Below are positions 1 through 10,000 of a DNA stretch of 64,000 nt, piece by piece. The DNA comes from Antedon mediterranea (Eukaryota > Echinodermata > Crinoidea > Comatulida > Antedonidae): assembly GCF_964355755.1 (NCBI RefSeq), contig NC_092678.1, forward strand, positions 10,638,922 through 10,702,921, in the 5' to 3' direction. Position 1 is the stretch's first letter; each line of letters starts with the position of its first letter. The position numbers were made by a program, and so were the translations under genes. The notes under the pieces were generated by a model that was not told where the DNA came from, ran no database searches, and worked only from the letters and a program-made list of their open reading frames with translations.

Positions 1-88
1 GTCTAAAACGTCTCCAAATGCGATTTGAAGATATTCTGAGCACTTTGGTGTTTTTATGTTAAAAAGTTTTTTCGAAAATCACAAAATG
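1..88 (+). repeat. Monomer subtype A (representative, 88 bp)
   Basis: Subtype A is recognised by GAAGATATTCTGAGCACTTT in the middle and by ATGTTAAAAAGTTTTTTCG near the end. It often occurs two in a row (for example around 2080-2250) and then leads into subtype B. It contains TTCGAA and three CpG sites, which recur in most A and D monomers. Confidence 0.9.
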
Positions 89-175
89 GTCTAAAACGTC
101 TCCAAATGCGATTTGAAGCTATTCTGTACACTTTGATGTTTTGTGTGAAAAAGTTTTGTCGAAATGCTCAAAATG
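89..175 (+). repeat. Monomer subtype B (representative, 87 bp)
   Basis: Subtype B is recognised by GCTATTCTGTACACTTTGAT, then TTTTGTGTGAAAAAGTTTTG and the ending CGAAATGCTCAAAATGG. In the copies I read it is followed by subtype C or G (once each in several blocks by an H-like form), never by A or D. Confidence 0.88.
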
Positions 176-262
176 GTCTAAAACGTTTTTAAAACGATAT
201 TAAGCTATTTTGTGCTCTTTGATGTTTTTGTGTAACCAAGTTTTTTCGAAAATCACGAAATG
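176..262 (+). repeat. Monomer subtype C (representative, 87 bp)
   Basis: Subtype C opens with AAAACGTTTTTAAAACGATA and continues with TTAAGCTATTTTGTGCTCTT and GTGTAACCAAG. Its tail varies between a TTTTTTCGAAAATC form and a TTTCATCGAAATGAAC form. It follows monomers ending in GCTCAAAATGG and is normally followed by D. Confidence 0.88.
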
Positions 263-350
263 GTCTAAAACGTCTTCAAATGCGATTTGAAGCTTTTCTA
301 AGCACTTTGGTGTTTTTATGTTAACAAGTTTTTTCGCAAATCACAAAATG
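263..350 (+). repeat. Monomer subtype D (representative, 88 bp)
   Basis: Subtype D is recognised by GAAGCTTTTCTAAGCACTTT (or TTTTCCAAGCACTTTGCTG) and by ATGTTAACAAGTTTTTTCG. It contains GTTAAC and usually TTCGAA; this particular copy has TTCGCAAA instead. It typically follows C or F and precedes E, H, A or B. Confidence 0.88.
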
Positions 351-438
351 GTCTAAAACGTCTCCAAATGCGATTTGAAGATATTCTGAGCACATTGGTG
401 TTTTTATGTTAAAAAGTTTTGTCGAAATGCTCAAAATG
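351..438 (+). repeat. Chimeric A/B monomer
   Basis: The front half is subtype A (GATATTCTGAGCAC, then a private ATTGG) and the back half is subtype B (AAGTTTTGTCGAAATGCTC). It is followed by C, as a B ending predicts. The same hybrid recurs from about 3782, 17444 and 58157, always at the same place in the 1.76-kb module. Confidence 0.85.
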
Positions 439-613
439 GTCTAAAACGTTTTTAAAAAGATATTAAGCTATTTTGTCCTCTTTGATGTTTTTATGTAACC
501 AAGTTTCATCGAAATGAACAAAATGGTCTAAAACGTCTCCAAATGCGATTTGAAGCTTTTCCAAGCACTTTGCTGTTTTTATGTTAACAAGTTTTTTCGA
601 AAATCACAAAATG

Positions 614-700
614 GTCTAAAACGTCTCAAAATGCGATTTGAAGGTATTCTGAGCACTTTGGTGTTTTTGTGTGAAAAGTTTTAACGAAATGCTCAAAATG
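614..700 (+). repeat. Monomer subtype E (representative, 87 bp)
   Basis: Subtype E starts GTCTAAAACGTCTCAAAATG, has GAAGGTATTCTGAGCACTTT, and ends with GTGTGAAAAGTTTTAACG and AAATGCTCAAAATGG. In the copies I read it is followed by subtype F. Confidence 0.88.
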
Positions 701-778
701 GTCTAAAACGGTTTCTAATGTGATTTTAAGCACTTTGATGTTTTTGTATAACCAAGTTTCATCGAAATTCACAAAATG
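701..778 (+). repeat. Monomer subtype F (representative short form, 78 bp)
   Basis: Subtype F starts AAAACGGTTTCTAATGTGAT and runs straight into TTTTAAGCACTTTGATG. It lacks about nine bases (the TATTCTG region) that other monomers have there, so it is the shortest regular subtype. A shorter variant with GGTTCTAATG is also common. It follows E or H. Confidence 0.88.
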
Positions 779-954
779 GTCTAAAACGTCTCCAAATGCG
801 ATTTTAAGCTTTTCTAAGCACTTTGTTGTTTTTATGTTAACAAGGTTTTTCGAAAATCACAAAATGGTCTAAAACGTCTCCAAATGCGATTTGAAGATAT
901 TCTGAGCACTTTGGTGTTTTTATGTTAACAAGTTTTTTCGAAAATCACAAAATG

Positions 955-1040
955 GTCTAAAACGTCTCAAAATACGATATTAAGCTGTTTTGTGCACTTT
1001 GATGATTTGTGTGAAAAGTTTTAACGAAATGCTCAAAATG
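955..1040 (+). repeat. Monomer subtype H (representative, 86 bp)
   Basis: Subtype H has AAATACGATATTAAGCTGTT and TTGTGCACTTTGATGATTTG, then the E-like ending TTTTAACGAAATGCTC. Its front resembles C and its end resembles E, so it looks like an old hybrid that became a stable subtype. It is followed by F. Confidence 0.8.
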
Positions 1041-3350
1041 GTCTAAAACGGTTTCTAATGTGATTTTAAGCACTTTGATGTTTTTATGTAGCCAAGTTTT
1101 TTCGAAAATCACAAAATGGTCAAAAACGTCTCCAAATGCGATTTGAAGCTTTTCTAAGCACTTTGGTTTTTTTATGTTAACAAGTTTTTTCGAAAATCAC
1201 AAAATGGTCTAAAACGTCTTCAAATGCGATTTGAAGATATTCTGAGCACTTTGGTGTTTTTCTGTTAAAAAGTATTTTCGAAAATCACAAAATGGTCTAA
1301 AACGTCTCCAAATGCGATTTGAAGCTATTCTGTACACTTTGATGTTTTGTGTGAAAAAGTTTTGTCAAAATGCTCAAAATGGTCTAAAACGTTTTTAAAA
1401 CGATATTAAGCTATTTTGTGCTCTTTGATGTGTTTGTATAACCAAGTTTTTTCGAAAATCACAAAATGGTCTAAAACGTCTCCAAATGCGATTTGAAGCT
1501 TTTCCAAGCACTTTGCTGTTTTTATGTTAACAATTTTTTTCGAAAATCATAAAATGGTCTAAAACGTCTCCAAATGCGATTTGAAGCTATTCTGTACACT
1601 TTGATGTTTTGTGTGAAAAGTTTTGTCGAAATGCTCAAAATGGTCTAAAACGTTTTTAAAACGATATTAAGCTATTTTGTGCTCTTTGATGTTTTTGTGT
1701 AACCAAGTTTCATCGAAATGAACAAAATGGTCTAAAACGTCTCCAAATGCGATTTGAAGCTTTTCCAAGCACTTTGCTGTTTTTATGTTAACAGGTTTTT
1801 TCGAAAATCACAAAATGGTCTAAAACGTCTCAAAATGCGAATTGAAGGTATTCTGAGCACTTTGGTGTTTTTGTGTGAAAAGTTTTAACGAAATGCTCAA
1901 AATTGTCTAAAACGGTTTCTAATGTGATTTTAAGCACTTTGATGTTTTTGTAAAACCAAGTTTCATCGAAATGCACAAAATGGTCTAAAATGTCTCCAAA
2001 TGCGATTTTAAGCTTTTCCAAGCACTTTGCTGTTTTTATGTTAACAAGCTTTTTCGAAAATCACAAAATGGTCTAAAACGTCTCCAAATGCGATTTGAAG
2101 ATATTCTGAGCACTTTGGTGTTTTTATGTTAAAAAGTTTTTTCGAAAATCACAAAATGGTCTAAAACGTCTCCAAATGCGATTTGAAGATATTCTGAGCA
2201 CTTTGGTGTTTTTATGTTAAAAAGTTTTTTCGAAAATCACAAAATGGTCTAAAACGTCTCCAAATGCGATTTGAAGCTATTCTGTACACTTTGATGTTTT
2301 GTGTGAAAAAGTTTTGTCGAAATGCTCAAAATGGTTTAAAACGTTTTTAAAACGATATTAAGCTATTTTGTGCTCTTTGATGTTTTTGTATAACCAAGTT
2401 TCATCGAAATGCACAAAATGGTCTAAAACGTCTCCAAATGCGATTTGAAGCTTTTCTAAGCACTTTGCTGTTTTTATGTTAACAAGTTTTTTCGAAAATC
2501 ACAAAATGGTCTAAAACGTCTCCAAATGCGATTTGAAGATATTCTGAGCACTTTGGTGTTTTTATGTTAAAAAGTTTTTTCGAAAATCACAAAATGGTCT
2601 AAAACGTCTCCAAATGCGATTTGAAGATATTCTGAGCACTTTGGTGTTTTTATGTTAAAAAGTTTTTTCGAAAATCACAAAATTGTCTAAAACGTCTCCA
2701 AATGCGATTTGAAGCTATTCTGTACCCTTTGATGTTTTGTGTGAAAAAGTTTTGTCGAAATGCTCAAAATGGTCTAAAACGTTTTTAAAACGATATAAAG
2801 CTATTTTGTGCTCTTTGATGTTTTTGTGTAACCAAGTTTTTTCGAAAATCACAAAATGGTCTAAAACGTCTCCAAATGCGATTTGAAGCTTTTCTAAGCA
2901 CTTTGGTGTTTTTATGTTAACAAGTTTTTTCGAAAATCACAAAATGGTCTAAAACGTTTTAAAATGCGATTTGAAGGTATTCTGAGCACTTTGGTGTTTT
3001 TGTGTGAAAAGTTTTAACGAAATGCTCAAAATGGTCTAAAACGGTTTCTAATGTGATTTTAACCACTTTGATGTTTTTGTGTAACCAAGTTTTTTCGAAA
3101 ATCACAAAATGGTCTAAAACGTCTCCAAATGCGATTTGAAGCTTTTCTAAGCACTTTGGTGTTTTTATGTTAACAAGTTTTTTCGAAAATCACAAAATGG
3201 TCTAAAACGTCTCCAAATGCGATTTGAAGCTATTCTGTACACTTTGATGTTTTGTGTGAAAAAGTTTCTCGAAATGCTCAAAATGGTCTAAAACGTTTTC
3301 CAATACCATATTAAGCTATTTTGTGCAATTTGATGTTTTTGTGTAACCAA

Positions 3351-3369
3351 GTTTTTTGAAATGCGATAT
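3351..3369 (+). repeat. Truncated monomer junction (about 30-bp internal deletion)
   Basis: Here the ordinary run from GTTTTTTCGAAAATC through the next GTCTAAAACG to CAAATGCG is replaced by GTTTTTTGAAATGCG, removing about 30 bases and one GTCTAAAACG landmark. The same junction is found at about 17013, 34214, 44382, 45731, 53705 and 57726, each time after subtype G. It therefore marks descent from one deletion event. Confidence 0.85.
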
Positions 3370-3431
3370 TAAGATATTCTGAGCACTTTGGTGTTTTTAT
3401 GTTAAAAAGTTTTTTCGAAAATCACAAAATG

Positions 3432-5195
3432 GTCTAAAACGTCTCCAAATGCGATTTGAAGATATTCTGAGCACTTTGGTGTTTTTATGTTAAAAAGTTT
3501 TTTCGAAAATCACAAAATGGTCTAAAACGTCTCCAAATGCGATTTGAAGCTATTCTGTACACTTTGATGTTTTGTGTGAAAAAGTTTTGTCGAAATGCTC
3601 AAAATGGTCTAAAACGTTTTTAAAACGATATTAAGCTATTTTGTGCTCTTTGATGTTTTTGTGTAACCAAGTTTTTTCGAAAATCACGAAATGGTCTAAA
3701 ACGTCTTCAAATGCGATTTGAAGCTTTTCTAAGCACTTTGGTGTTTTTATGTTAACAAGTTTTTTCGCAAATCACAAAATGGTCTAAAACGTCTCCAAAT
3801 GCGATTTGAAGATATTCTGAGCACATTGGTGTTTTTATGTTAAAAAGTTTTGTCGAAATGCTCAAAATGGTCTAAAACGTTTTTAAAAAGATATTAAGCT
3901 ATTTTGTCCTCTTTGATGTTTTTATGTAACCAAGTTTCATCGAAATGAACAAAATGGTCTAAAACGTCTCCAAATGCGATTTGAAGCTTTTCCAAGCACT
4001 TTGCTGTTTTTATGTTAACAAGTTTTTTCGAAAATCACAAAATGGTCTAAAACGTCTCAAAATGCGATTTGAAGGTATTCTGAGCACTTTGGTGTTTTTG
4101 TGTGAAAAGTTTTAACGAAATGCTCAAAATGGTCTAAAACGGTTTCTAATGTGATTTTAAGCACTTTGATGTTTTTGTATAACCAAGTTTCATCGAAATT
4201 CACAAAATGGTCTAAAACGTCTCCAAATGCGATTTTAAGCTTTTCTAAGCACTTTGTTGTTTTTATGTTAACAAGGTTTTTCGAAAATCACAAAATGGTC
4301 TAAAACGTCTCCAAATGCGATTTGAAGATATTCTGAGCACTTTGGTGTTTTTATGTTAACAAGTTTTTTCGAAAATCACAAAATGGTCTAAAACGTCTCA
4401 AAATACGATATTAAGCTGTTTTGTGCACTTTGATGATTTGTGTGAAAAGTTTTAACGAAATGCTCAAAATGGTCTAAAACGGTTTCTAATGTGATTTTAA
4501 GCACTTTGATGTTTTTATGTAGCCAAGTTTTTTCGAAAATCACAAAATGGTCAAAAACGTCTCCAAATGCGATTTGAAGCTTTTCTAAGCACTTTGGTTT
4601 TTTTATGTTAACAAGTTTTTTCGAAAATCACAAAATGGTCTAAAACGTCTTCAAATGCGATTTGAAGATATTCTGAGCACTTTGGTGTTTTTCTGTTAAA
4701 AAGTATTTTCGAAAATCACAAAATGGTCTAAAACGTCTCCAAATGCGATTTGAAGCTATTCTGTACACTTTGATGTTTTGTGTGAAAAAGTTTTGTCAAA
4801 ATGCTCAAAATGGTCTAAAACGTTTTTAAAACGATATTAAGCTATTTTGTGCTCTTTGATGTGTTTGTATAACCAAGTTTTTTCGAAAATCACAAAATGG
4901 TCTAAAACGTCTCCAAATGCGATTTGAAGCTTTTCCAAGCACTTTGCTGTTTTTATGTTAACAATTTTTTTCGAAAATCATAAAATGGTCTAAAACGTCT
5001 CCAAATGCGATTTGAAGCTATTCTGTACACTTTGATGTTTTGTGTGAAAAGTTTTGTCGAAATGCTCAAAATGGTCTAAAACGTTTTTAAAACGATATTA
5101 AGCTATTTTGTGCTCTTTGATGTTTTTGTGTAACCAAGTTTCATCGAAATGAACAAAATGGTCTAAAACGTCTCCAAATGCGATTTGAAGCTTTT
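3432..5195 (+). repeat. 1.76-kb higher-order module, copy 2
   Basis: This is a near-identical direct copy of 1-1764 at a constant offset of 3,431. Beyond its right end the sequence runs through two D monomers into the empty SINE site at 5358, collinear with the block that contains the SINE at 59.7 kb. Confidence 0.92.
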
Positions 5196-5357
5196 CTAAG
5201 CACTTTGGTGTTTTTATGTTAACAAGTTTTTTCGAAAATCACAAAATGGTCTAAAACGTCTCCAAATGCGATTTGAAGCTTTTCTAAGCACTTTGGTGTT
5301 TTTATGTTAACAAGTTTTTTCGAAAATCACAAAATGGTCTAAAACGTCTCAAAATGC

Positions 5358-5363
5358 GATTTG
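5358..5363 (+). other. Empty SINE target site (GATTTG)
   Basis: This is the unoccupied counterpart of the SINE insertion point. The left flank aligns with the flank of the SINE at 59.7 kb at offset 54,375 and the right flank at offset 54,692. The difference, 317, equals the 311-bp element plus a 6-bp target duplication. The block around it (3.43 to about 7.1 kb) is otherwise collinear with 57.8 to about 61.8 kb. Confidence 0.93.
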
Positions 5364-6444
5364 AAGGTATTCTGAGCACTTTGGTGTTTTTGTGTGAAAA
5401 GTTTTAACGAAATGCTCAAAATGGTCTAAAACGGTTTCTAATGTGATTTTAACCACTTTGATGTTTTTGTGTAACCAAGTTCTTTTCGAAAATCACAAAA
5501 TGGTCTAAAACGTCTCCAAATGCGATTTGAAGCTCTTCTGTACACTTTGATGTTTTGTGTGAAAAAGTTTTGTCGAAATGCTCAAAATGGTCTAAAACGT
5601 TTTTAAATACGATATTAAGCTGTTTTGTGCACTTTGATGATTTGTGTGAAAAGTTTTAACGAAATGCTCAAAATAGTCTATAACGGTTTCTAATGTGATT
5701 TTAAGCACTTTGATGTTTTTGTGTAATCAAGTTTTTTTGGAAATCACAAAATGGTCTAAAACGTCTCCAAATGCGATTTGAAGCTTTTCTAAGCACTTTG
5801 GTGTTTTTATGTTAACAAGTTTTTTCGAAAATCACAAAATGGTCTAAAACGTCTCAAAATGCGATTTGAAGGTATTCTGAGCACTTTGGTGTTTTTGTGT
5901 GAAAAGTTTTAACGAAATGCTCAAAATGGTCTAAAACGGTTTCTAATGTGATTTTAACCACTTTGATGTTTTTGTGTAACCAAGTTTTTTCGAAAATCAC
6001 AAAATGGTCTAAAACGTCTCCAAATGCGATTTGAAGCTATTCTGTACACTTTGATGTTTTGTGTGAAAAAAGTTTTGTCGAAATGCTCAAAATGGTCTAA
6101 AACGTTTTTAAAACGATATTAAGCTATTTTATGCTCTTTGATGTTTTTGTGTAACCAAGTTTTTTCGAAAATCACAAAATTGTCTAAAACGTCTCCGAAT
6201 GCGATTTGAAGCTCTTCTGTACACTTTGATGTTTTGTGTGAAAAAGTTTTCTCGGAATGCTAAAAATGGTATAAAAACGTTTTCCAATACCATATTAAGC
6301 TATTTTGTGCAATTTGATGTTTTTGTGTAACCAAGTTTTTTCGAAAATCACAAAATTGTCTAAAACGTCTCCGAATGCGATTTGAAGCTCTTCTGTACAC
6401 TTTGATGTTTTGTGTGAAAAAGTTTTCTCGAAATGCTAAAAATG

Positions 6445-6532
6445 GTCTAAAACGTTTTCCAATACCATATTAAGCTATTTTGTGCAATTTGATGTTTTTG
6501 TGTAACAAAGTTTTTTCGAAAATCACAAAATG
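6445..6532 (+). repeat. Monomer subtype G (representative, 88 bp)
   Basis: Subtype G has CGTTTTCCAATACCATATTA and TTGTGCAATTTGATG. It replaces C after B-like monomers whose ending has TTTTCTCG. It is rarer than C and is clustered (near 3.3, 6.3-6.5, 16.9, 20.2-20.4, 22.9-23.1, 39.7-39.9, 44.3, 45.7, 57.7 and 60.9-61.2 kb), so it marks related blocks. Confidence 0.82.
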
Positions 6533-7095
6533 GTCTAAAACGTCTCCAAATGCGATTTGAAGATATTCTGAGCACTTTGGTGTTTTTATGTTAAAAAGTT
6601 TTTTGGAAAATCACAAAATGGTCTAAAACGACTCCAAATGCGATTTGAAGCTATCCTGTACACTTTGATGTTTTGTGTGAAAAAGTTTTGTCGAAATGCT
6701 CAAAATGATCTAAAACGTTTTTAAAACGATATTAAGCTATTTTGTGCTCTTTGATGTTTTTGTGTATCCAAGTTTCATCGAAATGAACAAAATGGTCTAA
6801 AACGTCTCCAAATGCGATTTGAAGGTATTCTGAGCACTTTGGTGTTTTTGTGTGAAAAGTTTTAACGAAATGCTCAAAATGGTCTAAAACGGTTTCTAAT
6901 GTGATTTTAACCACTTTGATGTTTTTGTGTAACCAAGTTCTTTTCGAAAATCACAAAATGGTCTAAAACGTCTCCAAATGCGATTTGAAGCTTTTCTAAG
7001 CACTTTGGTGTTTTTATGTTAAAAAGTTTTTTCGAAAATCACAAAATGGTCTAAAACGTCTCCAAATGCGATTTGAAGCTCTTCTGTACACTTTG

Positions 7096-10000
7096 ATGTT
7101 TTGTGTGAAAAAGTTTTGTCAAAATGCTCAAAATGGTCTAAAACGTTTTTAAAACGATATTAAGCTATTTTGTGCTCTTTGATGTTTTTGTATAACCAAG
7201 TTTTTTCGAAAATCACAAAATGGTCTAAAACGTCTCCAAATGCGATTTGAAGATATTCTGAGCACTTTGGTGTTTTTATGTTAAAAAGTTTTTTCGAAAA
7301 TCACAAAATGGTCTAAAACGTCTCCAAATGCGATTTGAAGATATTCTGAGCACTTTGGTGTTTTTATGTTAAAAAGTTTTTTCGAAAATCACAAAATGGT
7401 CTAAAACGTCTCCAAATGCGATTTGAAGCTATTCTATACACTTTGATGTTTTGTGTTAAAAAGTTTTGTCGAAATGCTCAAAATGGTTTAAAACGTTTTT
7501 AAAACGATATTAAGCTATTTTGTGCTCTTTGATGTTTTTGTGTAACCAAGTTTCATCGAAATGAACAAAATGGTCTAAAACGTCTCCAAATGCGATTTGA
7601 AGCTTTTCCAAGCACTTTGCTGTTTTTATGTTAACAAGTTTTTTCGAAAATCACAAAATTGTCTAAAACGTCTCAAAATGCGATTTGAAGGTATTCTGAG
7701 CACTTTGGTGTTTTTGTGTGAAAAGTTTTAACGAAAAGCTCAAAATGGTCTAAAACGGTTCTAATGTGATTTTAAGCACTTTGATGTTTTTGTACAACCA
7801 AGTTTCATCGAAATGCTCAAAATGGTCTAAAACGTTTTTAAAACGATATTAAGCTATTTTGTGCTCTTTGATGTTTTTGTGTAACCAAGTTTTTTCGAAA
7901 ATCACAAAATGGTCTAAAACGTCTCCAAATGCGATTTGAAGCTTTTCTAAACACTTTGGTGTTTTTGTGTTAACAAGTTTTTTCGAAAATCACAAAATGG
8001 TCTAAAACGTCTCAAAATGCGATTTGAAGGTATTCTGAGCACTTTGGTGTTTTTGTGTGAAAAGTTTTAACGAAATGCTCAAAATGGTCTAAAACGGTTT
8101 CTAATGTGATTTTAACCACTTTGATGTTTTTGTGTAACCAAGTTCTTTTCGAAAATCACAAAATGGTCTAAAATGTCTCCAAATGCGATTTGAAGCTTTT
8201 CTAAGCACTTTGGTGTTTTTATGTTAACAAGTTTTTTTGAAAATCACAAAATGGTCTAAAACGTCTCAAAATGCGATTTGAAGGTATTCTGAGCACTTTG
8301 GTGTTTTTGTGTGAAAATTTTTAACGAAATGCTCAAAATGGTCTAAAACGGTTTCTAATGTGATTTTAACCACTTTGATGTTTTTGTGTAACCAAGTTTT
8401 TTCGAAAATCACAAAATGGTCTGAAACGTCTCCAAATGCGATTTGAAGCTTTTCTAAGCACTTTGGTGTTTTTATGTTAACAAGTTTTTTCGAAAATCAC
8501 AAAATGGTCTAAAACGTCTCCAAATGCGATTTGAAGCTATTCTGTACACTTTGATGTTTTGTGTGAAAAGTTTTAACGAAATGCTCAAAATTGTCTAAAA
8601 CGGTTTCTAATGTGATTTTAAGCACTTTGATGTTTTTGTAAAACCAAGTTTCATCGAAATGCACAAAATGGTCTAAAACGTCTCCAAATGCGATTTGAAG
8701 CTTTTCCAAGCACTTTGGTGTTTTTATGTTAACAAGGTTTTTCGAAAATCACAAAATGGTCTAAAACGTCTCCAAATGCGATTTGAAGCTTTTCCAAGCA
8801 CTTTGCTGTTTTTATGTTAACAAGTTTTTTCGAAAATCACAAAATGGTCTAAAACGTCTCAAAATACGATATTAAGCTGTTTTGTGCACTTTGATGATTT
8901 GTGTGAAAAGTTTTAACGAAATGCTCAAAATGGTCTAAAACGGTTTCTAATGTGATTTTAAGCACTTTGATGTTTTTATGTAGCCAAGTTTTTTCGAAAA
9001 TCACAAAATGGTCAAAAACGTCTCCAAATGCGATTTGAAGCTTTTCTAAGCACTTTGGTTTTTTTATGTTAACAAGTTTTTTCGAAAATCACAAAATGGT
9101 CTAAAACGTCTTCAAATGCGATTTGAAGATATTCTGAGCACTTTGATGTTTTGTGTGAAAAAGTTTTGTCAAAATGCTCAAAATGGTCTAAAACGTTTTT
9201 AAAACGATATTAAGCTATTTTGTGCTCTTTGATGTGTTTGTATAACCAAGTTTTTTCGAAAATCACAAAATGGTCTAAAACGTCTCCAAATGCGATTTGA
9301 AGCTTTTCCAAGCACTTTGCTGTTTTTATGTTAACAATTTTTTTCGAAAATCATAAAATGGTCTAAAACGTCTCCAAATGCGATTTGAAGCTATTCTGTA
9401 CACTTTGATGTTTTGTGTGAAAAGTTTTGTCGAAATGCTCAAAATGGTCTAAAACGTTTTTAAAACGATATTAAGCTATTTTGTGCTCTTTGATGTTTTT
9501 GTGTAACCAAGTTTCATCGAAATGAACAAAATGGTCTAAAACGTCTCCAAATGCGATTTGAAGCTTTTCTAAGCACTTTGGTGTTTTTATGTTAACAAGT
9601 TTTTTCGAAAATCACAAAATGGTCTAAAACGTCTCAAAATGCTATTTGAAGGTATTCTGAGCACTTTGGTGTTTTTGTGTGAAAAGTTTTAACGAAATGC
9701 TCAAAATGGTCTAAAACGGTTCTAATGTGATTTTAAGCACTTTGATGTTTTTGTATAACCAAGTTTTAACGAAATGCTCAAAATGGTCTAAAACGTTTTT
9801 AAAACGATATTAAGCTATTTTGTGCTCTTTGATGTTTTTGTGTAACGAAGTTTCATCGAAATGAACAAAATGGTCTAAAACGTCTCCAAATGCGATTTGA
9901 AGCTTTTCCAAGCACTTTGCTGTTTTTATGTTAACAAGTTTTTTCGAAAATCACAAAATGGCCTAAAACGTCTCAAAATGCGATTTCAAGGTATTCTGAG

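Larger units (their letters stand above)
1..1764 (+). repeat. 1.76-kb higher-order module, copy 1
   Basis: This multi-monomer block recurs almost unchanged at 3432-5195 (offset 3,431), from 17094 (offset 17,093) and from 57807 (offset 57,806). Shared private markers are CACGAAATGG at about 254, TTTTTAAAAAGATATT near 450 (the two later copies have AAAACG there), TATGTAGCC near 1085 and TTTGATGTGTTTGTATAACC near 1428. Homology to the second copy ends at about 1765, where this copy has CTTTTCCAAG and the other has CTTTTCTAAG. The block starts at the window edge, so its true left end is unknown. Confidence 0.92.

Noticed and set aside
1830-2021. Minus-strand open frame of 63 codons, with close relatives at 11102, 16096, 28303, 33297, 37078, 52002 and 56809
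   Set aside because: It is an E-F monomer pair read backwards. The frame breaks in neighbouring monomers of 88 or 78 bases and no gene structure surrounds it.
6732-6914. Minus-strand open frame of 60 codons, repeated at 20614, 23342, 34494, 40201 and 61424
   Set aside because: It is satellite monomer sequence copied with its block. The recurrence reflects block duplication, not a gene family.
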